A DNA stretch of 5,620 nucleotides from an uncultured Limosilactobacillus sp. (GTDB lineage: Bacteria; Bacillota; Bacilli; Lactobacillales; Lactobacillaceae): NCBI GenBank assembly GCA_944326735.1, contig CALVFC010000100.1:1-5620 (forward strand), written 5' to 3'. Numbering within the stretch: the first letter of the stretch is position 1; the number at the start of each line of letters is the position of its first letter. The position numbers and the translations under genes were made by a program. The notes below the pieces were generated by a model. That model saw nothing but the letters and a program-made list of their open reading frames with translations, did no database searches and had not been told where the DNA came from. Positions 1 to 4,989 of the stretch are shown here, piece by piece.

Positions 1-2
1 CC

Positions 3-44
3 GACCATGCCCCCCATACCGAGGAGGACAAGGCAAACGCTTAA
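3..44 (+). CDS. Probable C-terminal tail of an upstream gene (partial, product unknown)
   Basis: The third forward frame is open from the window edge to a TAA at 42-44 and encodes the polar, acidic tail DHAPHTEEDKANA. Such tails are common at the ends of lactobacillus proteins. A hairpin with a following T-run starts at this stop codon, which fits a gene ending here. Only 13 residues are visible, so no family can be named. The first frame also stays open to a TGA at 49-51 but gives a less natural proline- and arginine-rich peptide. The gene could also be absent. Confidence 0.4.
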   Translation, partial: DHAPHTEEDKANA

Positions 45-68
45 AAAGTGAACAGAAAGCGGTTTTTT
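35..68 (+). terminator. Weak terminator-like hairpin upstream of nrdI
   Basis: An eight-base arm at 35-42 pairs with 57-65 with one bulged G (position 61 or 62). The loop is 14 nt, and six Ts occupy 63-68, partly inside the stem. The stem is short and the loop long, so efficiency is doubtful. Its position over the putative upstream stop codon is the main support. Confidence 0.35.
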
Positions 69-83
69 ACTTTCATTTATCGA

Positions 84-102
84 CTTATTCATCTAGAATA
101 AG
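84..102. promoter_or_regulatory. Perfect 7-bp inverted repeat in the nrdI upstream region
   Basis: CTTATTC at 84-90 and its exact reverse complement GAATAAG at 96-102 flank the 5-nt spacer ATCTA. A second, weaker repeat (CTATT 108-112, AATAG 119-123) follows. The region is very AT-rich. It must contain the nrdI promoter unless transcription enters from upstream, but no clear -35/-10 pair is visible; TAGAAT at 94-99 with TTTCAT at 71-76 (17-nt spacing) is a poor candidate. A repressor operator is possible; a chance AT-rich repeat is also possible. No NrdR box is recognisable. Confidence 0.35.
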
Positions 103-143
103 AATGACTATTATTACGAATAGATATAGAAAGAGGACCATTT

Positions 144-614
144 ATGACAGCAATGAATATCGTTTACATTTCGATTGAAGGAAATACCCGTTCCTTCCTC
201 ACGCGGATGGCCGCATACGCTAAACAGCAACATAGCTTTAACCCCGCTAATCTAGAACTAAACCTGAAGGAAGTTTCGGATCAAACGGAACCAGCTGAGG
301 AAAAGGAACCATTCTTTGTTTTCGTACCAACTTATCTTGACGGTGGTGATGGGGTCACCTCTGGATTCACTGAAGTAATGACCAATTCACTTGGCGAATA
401 CGTTGCCTATGATCACAATGCTGACCAATGCATTGGGATTGTCGGTTCAGGTAACCGGAACTTCAATGAACAATATTGCTTAACCGCACGTAAATATGCT
501 AAGCAATTCAATGCCCCATTTCTTGCCGATTATGAACTCCGGGGAACTTCCCAAGATATTCAAGTTATCTACAAGAAGTTAATGGAACGGTGGAACGAGG
601 TTCAAGCAAAGTAA
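144..614 (+). CDS. nrdI: NrdI, flavodoxin-like activator of class Ib ribonucleotide reductase
   Basis: NrdI is a small cytosolic FMN protein. In known class Ib systems it supplies the oxidant that assembles the dimanganese-tyrosyl cofactor of NrdF, so that NrdE/NrdF can make deoxyribonucleotides. The 156-residue length fits the family. Visible landmarks are the flavodoxin phosphate-binding loop S10-I-E-G-N-T15, the glycine-rich loop T63-Y-L-D-G-G-D-G70 near the flavin, and the typical NrdI block G101-S-G-N-R-N-F-N-E-Q-Y-C112, followed by a YELRGT segment close to the C-terminus. The ATG at 144 has AAGAGGA at 131-137 with suitable spacing; the in-frame ATG at 153 has no comparable site. nrdE, nrdF and nrdH are not in the window, so this copy stands alone or is separated from its partners. 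Transcription ends at the hairpin at 630-661. The family call is firm; an NrdI-like paralogue with another electron-transfer role cannot be excluded. Confidence 0.93.
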   Translation: MTAMNIVYISIEGNTRSFLTRMAAYAKQQHSFNPANLELNLKEVSDQTEPAEEKEPFFVFVPTYLDGGDGVTSGFTEVMTNSLGEYVAYDHNADQCIGIVGSGNRNFNEQYCLTARKYAKQFNAPFLADYELRGTSQDIQVIYKKLMERWNEVQAK

Positions 615-629
615 TTTAATTTAAGACGT

Positions 630-661
630 AAAAAGGCAGGGCGATTTGGCCCTGCCTTTTT
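630..661. terminator. Bidirectional intrinsic terminator between nrdI and the convergent VOC gene
   Basis: A perfect 13-bp stem (630-642 with 649-661) carries a GC-rich core GGCAGGGC and a 6-nt loop. The arms end in five As and five Ts, so the transcript has a U-run in either direction. It lies 16 bp past the nrdI stop and 10 bp past the stop of the opposing gene, and so serves both. Confidence 0.93.
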
Positions 662-670
662 CATTCTGCA

Positions 671-1099
671 TTAGTCTTCTAAGCTACCAGTGACAATGAT
701 CCAAGTAATTCCGTACTTATCAATTACCTGGCCCATCTGGCCACCATTCTGGGGTCCAAACGGAATTGTCACCCGTTGCTCATCTGATGAAGAAAGCAAC
801 TTAAATAACTCTTTTGCTTCCCCTTCATCATCGTAGAAATCAAGCATAATCGAGATTAATGATGACGCCTGAGGATTAGCCATTGTCGCGTCGGCACAAA
901 TCAATTTTTGACCAGCAATTGAAAACGCCCCGCGAAAAGTGGTGTTTTCTAAGTGATCAAGGTTTAAGCCGAGGTCTTCCGCTTGTTGCTGGCTCAATGG
1001 TTGATGGTAAAGAATTTTAGCGCCAAAGTTTTGGACATAATAATCCATTGCCTCTTTGGCATTTTCAAATGTTAAATACGGGTATATCTGTGCCGCCAT
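671..1099 (-). CDS. PhnB-like VOC-fold (glyoxalase/dioxygenase superfamily) protein
   Basis: The 142-residue product is a single-domain cytosolic protein of the PhnB / 3-demethylubiquinone-9 3-methyltransferase-like branch of the vicinal oxygen chelate superfamily. The opening block Y6-P-Y-L-T-F followed by A-x-E-A-M-D-Y-Y-x-x-x-F-G-A27 is the usual first beta-alpha unit. The C-terminal G123-Q-V-I-D-K-Y-G-I-T-W-I-I135 is the usual last strand pair, preceded by PFGPQNGGQMG. Biochemical functions in this branch are mostly unknown, and the methyltransferase name is a historical misnomer, so no substrate is claimed. The ATG (complement of 1097-1099) is preceded by GGAGG at 1106-1110 with a 6-nt spacer, a strong site. 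The gene has its own near-consensus promoter, is divergent from the YolD-like gene and convergent with nrdI, so it is monocistronic. Confidence 0.88.
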   Translation of the reverse strand: MAAQIYPYLTFENAKEAMDYYVQNFGAKILYHQPLSQQQAEDLGLNLDHLENTTFRGAFSIAGQKLICADATMANPQASSLISIMLDFYDDEGEAKELFKLLSSSDEQRVTIPFGPQNGGQMGQVIDKYGITWIIVTGSLED

Positions 1100-1129
1100 T
1101 ATTTTCCTCCGAAAAGAATTTCAAAGTAA

Positions 1130-1158
1130 ATTATATTGTTGATTTGTCTTTCCGTCAA
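1130..1158 (-). promoter_or_regulatory. Near-consensus sigma-A promoter of the VOC gene
   Basis: On the minus strand TTGACG (1153-1158) and TATAAT (1130-1135) are separated by exactly 17 nt. That is 11 of 12 consensus positions at ideal spacing. The start of transcription should lie near 1123, giving a short leader with the GGAGG site at 1106-1110. No operator-like repeat overlaps it, so constitutive expression is likely. Confidence 0.85.
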
Positions 1159-1187
1159 ACAGGTGTCCTACTTCACCGAATTGGTCA

Positions 1188-1216
1188 TTCCCAAGATCAT
1201 TTTAAAATGCTATACT
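1188..1216 (+). promoter_or_regulatory. Extended -10 promoter of the YolD-like gene
   Basis: TATACT at 1211-1216 is preceded by TGC, forming an extended -10 element (1208-1216). TTCCCA at 1188-1193 is a partial -35 at 17-nt spacing (four of six matches). A perfect 12-bp palindrome, CATTTTAAAATG at 1198-1209, fills most of the spacer. Transcription should start near 1223, at the edge of the LexA-like box at 1225-1238. Confidence 0.7.
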
Positions 1217-1224
1217 AGCTTTAC

Positions 1225-1238
1225 CAAACACATGTTCG
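1225..1238. promoter_or_regulatory. LexA/DinR (SOS) box at the start site of the YolD-like gene
   Basis: Read on the minus strand the site is CGAACATGTGTTTG. It matches the Gram-positive LexA/DinR consensus CGAACRNRYGTTYC at 13 of 14 positions, failing only at the last base. The GAAC-N4-GTTY core is intact. It lies about 9 bp after the -10 element and 13 bp before the start codon, where a bound repressor would block initiation. In Bacillus subtilis, yolD-like genes paired with Y-family polymerases belong to the LexA regulon, which makes the match biologically sensible. Binding itself is inferred. Confidence 0.7.
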
Positions 1239-1251
1239 GCAGGTGATTTAA

Positions 1252-1656
1252 ATGATCTTACAATCTATTTCCAATCGGCAAGCCGATTCCATGGCAACTC
1301 ACTTCTTTAAGTATGATTATCACGACCGCGGAATGCTAAAGTGGCAAGGATTCTTCCTATCAGACCACCAGGCAGCCCTCCGCCGGCGTCATGATCGCCA
1401 TCCGCTGCCACTATCTCCACAAGAACCCCTTACGACCATTTCTACAAAGCTGTTCGATTACTGGCAAAGCAAACAACTGGTAGTTCTGCAGATGAAAACC
1501 TTTGACCTTAACCGCCAACCGCTTTCTTATTCGGGAATTATTCGCGGGTTTACTGGTCCTCATGTCTGGTTAGATCAGGATCGTCGGCAGCTAACGCGGT
1601 TAGAAATTGATGATATTCGGGCCGTCATCGGAAAAAGTTTTGATCTAGACCATTAA
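1252..1656 (+). CDS. YolD-like protein, probably SOS-induced
   Basis: The 134-residue protein carries the YolD-family signature D25-R-G-M-L-K-W31 followed by F34-F-L-S-D-H39, as in the 'DRGxxKW...LPEH' block of Bacillus YolD. The rest has alternating strand-like segments (QLVVLQMKTFD, YSGIIRGFTGPHVWL) and ends in an LEIDDIRAVIG stretch like that of other members. There is no signal peptide or membrane segment. YolD proteins are usually encoded next to UvrX/UmuC-type Y-family DNA polymerases and are thought to assist them; the exact role is not established. No polymerase gene is adjacent here: the neighbours are a divergent VOC gene and zwf. AGGTGA at 1241-1246 precedes the ATG by 5 nt. Lactobacillus homologues are often mislabelled as an RNA polymerase beta subunit, which the sequence does not support. 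No strong terminator follows, only a T-run at 1659-1665 without a good stem, so some read-through toward zwf is possible. Confidence 0.75.
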   Translation: MILQSISNRQADSMATHFFKYDYHDRGMLKWQGFFLSDHQAALRRRHDRHPLPLSPQEPLTTISTKLFDYWQSKQLVVLQMKTFDLNRQPLSYSGIIRGFTGPHVWLDQDRRQLTRLEIDDIRAVIGKSFDLDH

Positions 1657-1668
1657 TCTTTTTTTCGC

Positions 1669-1731
1669 GATAATGGTTATCAATACAGATTTCGAGTGGA
1701 CTGGTCCATTCTGCAGTCAGCGTTATCATTA
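1669..1731. repeat. Repeated and inverted elements upstream of the zwf control region
   Basis: Two direct copies of GTTATCAWTA lie at 1676-1685 and 1722-1731 (9 of 10 identical, 46 bp apart). The first overlaps an inverted repeat, GATAA (1669-1673) with TTATC (1677-1681). Between the copies is an imperfect palindrome at 1694-1711 (core TGGAC-TG-GTCCA, 1697-1708). GACTG (1699-1703) could alternatively pair with CAGTC (1714-1718). The arrangement resembles a multi-site regulator target or the debris of one. No known operator was recognised, and the zwf promoter appears to lie downstream, so an RNA role needs read-through from the YolD-like gene. Confidence 0.35.
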
Positions 1732-1745
1732 GGAAAACGTTTACC
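1732..1745. promoter_or_regulatory. cre-like LacI-family operator upstream of zwf
   Basis: GGAAAACGTTTACC agrees with the catabolite-responsive element TGWNANCGNTNWCA at every constrained position except the two outermost (T1 and A14). It has the central CG typical of LacI-family operators, including CcpA. With one extra base on each side it is palindromic at 14 of 16 positions. It lies about 30 bp upstream of the -10 element, roughly centred at -49 if that element is used. CcpA or a sugar-specific LacI-type regulator could bind; which one is not decidable from sequence. Confidence 0.45.
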
Positions 1746-1766
1746 TTTTTTAATGCATAAAGGGCT

Positions 1767-1795
1767 TTGAAAGTATATAATTATAACGTTAGAAA
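1767..1795 (+). promoter_or_regulatory. Probable zwf promoter region (two alternatives)
   Basis: A perfect TATAAT occurs at 1776-1781 but lacks a good -35 at 16-18 nt. The alternative TTGAAA (1767-1772) with TAGAAA (1790-1795) has exact 17-nt spacing and 9 of 12 consensus matches. Either would start transcription near 1788-1802, upstream of the TTG at 1827, and would exclude the TTG at 1767 as the translation start. Confidence 0.5.
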
Positions 1796-1799
1796 TTTT

Positions 1800-1813
1800 T
1801 CTGAATATTCAGA
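1800..1813. promoter_or_regulatory. 14-bp perfect palindrome touching the zwf ribosome binding site
   Basis: TCTGAATATTCAGA is its own reverse complement across all 14 bases, and its last two bases overlap the purine-rich ribosome binding site that runs on to 1818. It lies at or just after the likely transcription start. As DNA it could be an operator. As RNA it forms no good hairpin, because no loop remains without breaking the central pairs. No known factor was recognised. Confidence 0.45.
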
Positions 1814-1826
1814 GGGAGTGAACATT

Positions 1827-3302
1827 TTGGCTACAGAAAACAAGGCTTTAATTACTTTATTCGGTGCAACCGGTGATTTAGCTAAGCGGAAGTTATACAC
1901 TTCATTATTCAAACTTTACCAAAAGGGTTACTTGGCTGACCACTTCGCACTGTTAGGTACTTCACGTCACGAATTAAGTGATGATGAATTTGAAAAGATG
2001 GTGCTTGACTCCATCAAGGACATTCCTGCCAAGGATGGCGAAGCAGAAGCATTTGCAAAGCACTTCTTCTACTGCGCACACGATGTTACTAAGCCAGAAC
2101 ACTACGTTAAGTTAAAGGACCGTCTTGCCGAACTCGACAAGCAATTTGGTACGGAAGGCAACCGGCTCTTCTACATGTCAATGGCCCCACAATTCTTTGG
2201 TACCATTGCTATCAACTTGAAGAAGCAAGGCTTAATTACTGATGAAGGTTACAACCGTCTGGTTATTGAAAAGCCATTCGGTCGTGACTTCGACTCTGCT
2301 AAGAAGCTGAACGATGAATTATCACAAACCTTCGAAGAAAACCAAATCTTCCGGATTGACCACTACCTGGGTAAGGAAATGGTTCAAAACATCCAAGCAT
2401 TACGGTTTGGTAACCCAATCATCGAAGCTCTCTGGAACAACCGTTACATTGACAACATCCAAGTTACTTTGAGTGAAAAGCTTGGTGTTGAAGAACGTGC
2501 CGGCTACTATGACAAGTCCGGTGCCCTTCGTGACATGCTGCAAAACCACATCATGCAAGTGGTTGCTCAATTAGCAATGGAAGAACCTGTTGCCTTCACT
2601 GATGACGATGTTCGTGTTGAAAAGATCAAGGCATTACGGAGCTTACGGGTTTACACCCCTTCAGAAGCTGCTGCTAACTTTGTTCGTGGTCAATACGACG
2701 CTGGTAACGGTACTAACGCTTACCGGAACGAAGATGGCGTTGACCCTGAATCAGGTACTGAAACCTTCGTTGCTGCTAAGTTAATGTTTGATAACTACCG
2801 TTGGTCCGGTGTTCCATTCTACGTTCGGACTGGTAAGAAGTTAGCTGACAAGTTTACGCGGATTGATGTTGTCTTCAAGAAGCCACTCATCGATATCTTC
2901 GCTAACCCAGATGCTAAGAACCAAAACTTGGCTTCCAACGTTCTGACTATTTACGTTGAACCTAAGTCTGGCTTTGCCCTTCAATTGAATGCAAAGCACG
3001 TTGGTCAAGGTTACACCACTGAACCAGTTGACTTACAATTCTTACAAAGTGACTCTGCTAAGAAGGAATCACCAGAACCATACGAACGTCTTTTCCACGA
3101 TGCTCTGGAAGGCAACCACACCAACTTTGCTTCATGGGCTGAAATTGCTTATGCTTGGAAGTTCGTTGATGTTATCCGGAACCTTTGGGACATCGAAAAG
3201 CCATCATTCCCTAACTACGTACCAGGCTCCATGGGCCCAGCTGCTGCTGACGAATTGTTAGCACGCGATGGTCGTAAGTGGGTTTACCGTTTGAACCGGT
3301 AA
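1827..3302 (+). CDS. zwf: Glucose-6-phosphate 1-dehydrogenase
   Basis: This enzyme oxidises glucose-6-phosphate to 6-phosphogluconolactone with reduction of NADP+ (or NAD+), the first step of the oxidative pentose phosphate and heterofermentative phosphoketolase routes, in the cytosol. From the TTG at 1827 the protein has 491 residues, close to the Leuconostoc mesenteroides enzyme. The nucleotide-binding loop is G13-A-T-G-D-L-A19. R47 matches the Leuconostoc arginine that contacts the NADP 2'-phosphate. E148-K-P-F-G holds the substrate lysine K149. R176-I-D-H-Y-L-G-K-E184 is the active-site signature, and the catalytic histidine is H241 in D-M-L-Q-N-H. All these lie one residue beyond the mature Leuconostoc numbering, which supports the chosen start. 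GAGGGAG (1812-1818) serves that TTG, whereas an in-frame TTG at 1767 would add 20 unconserved residues, has a badly placed site and overlaps the promoter. Dual NAD/NADP use is plausible but unproven. Codon bias suggests high expression. Confidence 0.97.
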   Translation: MATENKALITLFGATGDLAKRKLYTSLFKLYQKGYLADHFALLGTSRHELSDDEFEKMVLDSIKDIPAKDGEAEAFAKHFFYCAHDVTKPEHYVKLKDRLAELDKQFGTEGNRLFYMSMAPQFFGTIAINLKKQGLITDEGYNRLVIEKPFGRDFDSAKKLNDELSQTFEENQIFRIDHYLGKEMVQNIQALRFGNPIIEALWNNRYIDNIQVTLSEKLGVEERAGYYDKSGALRDMLQNHIMQVVAQLAMEEPVAFTDDDVRVEKIKALRSLRVYTPSEAAANFVRGQYDAGNGTNAYRNEDGVDPESGTETFVAAKLMFDNYRWSGVPFYVRTGKKLADKFTRIDVVFKKPLIDIFANPDAKNQNLASNVLTIYVEPKSGFALQLNAKHVGQGYTTEPVDLQFLQSDSAKKESPEPYERLFHDALEGNHTNFASWAEIAYAWKFVDVIRNLWDIEKPSFPNYVPGSMGPAAADELLARDGRKWVYRLNR

Positions 3303-3324
3303 TTTATAAACACAGCTAATTTAC

Positions 3325-3361
3325 AAAGTGATTTACCAAATTCGTGGTGAATCGCTTTTTT
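3325..3361 (+). terminator. Intrinsic terminator of zwf
   Basis: Arms 3325-3338 and 3345-3358 form a 14-bp stem with two G-U wobbles and a 6-nt loop. A run of six Ts at 3356-3361 completes it. It starts 22 bp after the zwf stop, and the gnd -35 element begins 3 bp after its T-run, so the two genes are insulated. Confidence 0.88.
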
Positions 3362-3363
3362 GT

Positions 3364-3392
3364 TTGCCTGAGATAATGCAATGTTATATAAT
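3364..3392 (+). promoter_or_regulatory. Near-consensus sigma-A promoter of gnd
   Basis: TTGCCT (3364-3369) and a perfect TATAAT (3387-3392) are separated by exactly 17 nt. Transcription should begin near 3399, inside the left arm of the inverted repeat at 3395-3418. The leader to the ATG would be about 34 nt. Confidence 0.85.
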
Positions 3393-3394
3393 AG

Positions 3395-3418
3395 ATATTG
3401 TGAAATGAAACACAATAT
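3395..3418. promoter_or_regulatory. Rex-like operator (24-bp inverted repeat) over the gnd start site
   Basis: Perfect 8-bp arms ATATTGTG (3395-3402) and CACAATAT (3411-3418) flank the 8-nt spacer AAATGAAA. The inner 18 bp (3398-3415) match the Rex operator TTGTGAAWWWWTTCACAA at 15 of 18 positions, with both TTGTG/CACAA half-sites intact and correctly spaced. Rex is the NADH-sensing repressor of many Gram-positive bacteria. The repeat begins 3 bp after the -10 element and ends directly at the AAGGAG ribosome binding site, a classical repressor position. A leader hairpin masking the ribosome binding site is a less likely alternative. Confidence 0.6.
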
Positions 3419-3432
3419 AAGGAGTGTGTATA

Positions 3433-4869
3433 ATGTCTGATCAAAAAGCGCAAATTGGTGTTGTTGGTTTAGCCGTTATGGGTAAAAATTTGGCCTTAAA
3501 CATTGAAAGTCGCGGCTTTACGGTTGGTGTTTATAACCGGCACCGTAACCGGACTGATGAAATGATGAAGGACCACAGTGACAAGAAGTTAGTGCCTTCT
3601 TACACAATCGAAGACTTTGTTAACTCATTGGAAAAGCCTCGTCGAATCCTGATGATGGTTAAGGCGGGAAAGCCAACCGATGCTGTTATTGATGAACTCT
3701 TACCACTATTGGATAAGGGTGATGTCCTGATTGATGGTGGTAACACTAACTTCCACGACACGATGGCACGGAACGCTAAGTTGGACAAGTCCGGCATCAA
3801 CTTTATTGGCATGGGTGTTTCTGGTGGTGAACTGGGTGCCCTTCACGGTCCATCACTGATGCCTGGTGGTCAAAAGGAAGCTTACGACTTAGTTGCTCCT
3901 ATCTTGACACAAATTGCTGCGAAGGCAGAAGAAGACGGCAAACCATGTGTTGCCTACATTGGCCCGAATGGTGCTGGTCACTATGTCAAGATGGTCCACA
4001 ACGGGATTGAATACGGTGACGAAGAGTTAATCGACGAAAGTTACAACATCATGCGGAACGTTTTGAAGATGCCAGTTGATGACATTGCTAAGACCTTCGC
4101 TGACTGGAACAAGGGCGAATTAAGCTCATACTTGGTTGACATTACCGCTGATATTCTCACCCGGAAAGATGACTTAGGCGATGACAAGAGTAAGCCAATC
4201 GTTGACATGATTCTTGACCGTGGTGCCAACAAGGGTACTGGTAAGTGGAGTTCCGAAACTGCCCTAGATGGTGGTGCTCCACAATCCGTAATTACGGAAG
4301 CCGTTTACGCTCGTTACATCTCAATGATGAAGCAAGAACGTGTTCAGGCAAGCAAGGAATTACCTGAAGATACTGAAGCAGTATCAATCGACAATAAGGA
4401 AGAGTTGATTGAAAAGATTCGGCAAGCCCTCTACTTCGGTAAGGTAATGAGTTACGCACAAGGATTCGAACAGATGCGGATCGACTCCGAACGGTACGAC
4501 TGGAACCTTCAATATGGTGAATTAGCCCAGATTTGGCGTGCCGGCTGCATTATTCGTGCCCAATTCTTACAAAACATTACTGATGCCTTTAAGAAGAACC
4601 CTGACTTGAAGAACCTGCTCTTCGATGACTACTTCAAAGACGTTGCCAAGAAGTACCAAAAGGCTATTCGTGATGTTGTTGCCCTGTCTGTTAAGGCTGG
4701 TGTCCCAGTTCCAGCATTTAGTGCTGCTATTAGCTACTATGACTCATTCCGTTCTGAAGTATTGCCTGCTAACTTACTGCAAGCACAACGGGATTACTTC
4801 GGTGCCCACACCTACGAACGGACTGACCGTCCAGGTAACTACCACTACAGCTGGTACGAAGAACAATAA
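3433..4869 (+). CDS. gnd: 6-phosphogluconate dehydrogenase (decarboxylating)
   Basis: It converts 6-phosphogluconate to ribulose-5-phosphate and CO2 with reduction of NADP+ (or NAD+), acting in the cytosol after Zwf. The 478-residue length is normal. The N-terminal Rossmann domain shows G9-V-V-G-L-A-V-M-G17, and the N35-R-H-R-N-R-T41 turn normally contacts the NADP 2'-phosphate. The family signature is [20 protein letters not shown], and catalysis uses K186 and E193 within G182[12 protein letters not shown]194, where H189 and N190 also bind substrate. The C-terminal tail [13 protein letters not shown] carries residues that reach into the partner subunit's active site in known dimers. The ATG at 3433 has AAGGAG (3419-3424) 8 nt upstream; the in-frame GTG at 3424 overlaps that site and is rejected. 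The gene has its own promoter, a Rex-like operator and a downstream terminator, so it is monocistronic despite following zwf. Confidence 0.97.
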   Translation: MSDQKAQIGVVGLAVMGKNLALNIESRGFTVGVYNRHRNRTDEMMKDHSDKKLVPSYTIEDFVNSLEKPRRILMMVKAGKPTDAVIDELLPLLDKGDVLIDGGNTNFHDTMARNAKLDKSGINFIGMGVSGGELGALHGPSLMPGGQKEAYDLVAPILTQIAAKAEEDGKPCVAYIGPNGAGHYVKMVHNGIEYGDEELIDESYNIMRNVLKMPVDDIAKTFADWNKGELSSYLVDITADILTRKDDLGDDKSKPIVDMILDRGANKGTGKWSSETALDGGAPQSVITEAVYARYISMMKQERVQASKELPEDTEAVSIDNKEELIEKIRQALYFGKVMSYAQGFEQMRIDSERYDWNLQYGELAQIWRAGCIIRAQFLQNITDAFKKNPDLKNLLFDDYFKDVAKKYQKAIRDVVALSVKAGVPVPAFSAAISYYDSFRSEVLPANLLQAQRDYFGAHTYERTDRPGNYHYSWYEEQ

Positions 4870-4902
4870 TTAATAATTCAACATCCTCTTTCTAAGTTAA
4901 AT

Positions 4903-4950
4903 AAGGCCCTGCTGAAGACGTTTGAATGGCGTTTTCAACAGGGCTTTCTT
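4903..4950 (+). terminator. Intrinsic terminator of gnd
   Basis: An 18-bp stem (4903-4920 with 4930-4947) has two G-U wobbles and one C-A mismatch around a GCCCTG core and a 9-nt loop. The tail is TTTCTT. It starts 34 bp after the gnd stop. Confidence 0.85.
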
Positions 4951-4955
4951 ATAAT
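4950..4955 (+). promoter_or_regulatory. Candidate -10 element for the phosphoesterase gene
   Basis: A perfect TATAAT begins at the last base of the gnd terminator tail. No credible -35 exists at 16-18 nt; the nearest TTGAAT (4922-4927) is 22 nt away, inside the terminator loop. It is the only good -10 between the terminator and the ribosome binding site at 4974-4982. Confidence 0.3.
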
Positions 4956-4989
4956 CATCTCTGTATTCAAATCAGGAGAAGGTTTGTTT

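Noticed and set aside
1692..1720. Riboswitch or T-box-like leader for zwf
   Set aside because: The paired segments are short, no conserved T-box or riboswitch core is seen, and the likely promoter lies downstream of them, so they would not be in the zwf transcript.
2590..3261. Additional forward open frames within zwf
   Set aside because: They are out-of-frame shadows of zwf, a consequence of its strong codon bias; no family resemblance or translation signals.
3399..3412. The gnd inverted repeat read as a cre site
   Set aside because: The TG...CA ends fit, but the central CG is replaced by AT and another constrained base fails; the Rex reading explains the repeat far better.
3424..3426. GTG as the gnd start codon
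   Set aside because: Its G is the last base of the AAGGAG ribosome binding site that serves the ATG at 3433.
4322..4350. GAACGTGTTC within gnd as a second LexA box
   Set aside because: The half-sites are separated by only 2 bp instead of 4, and it sits deep inside a coding region.
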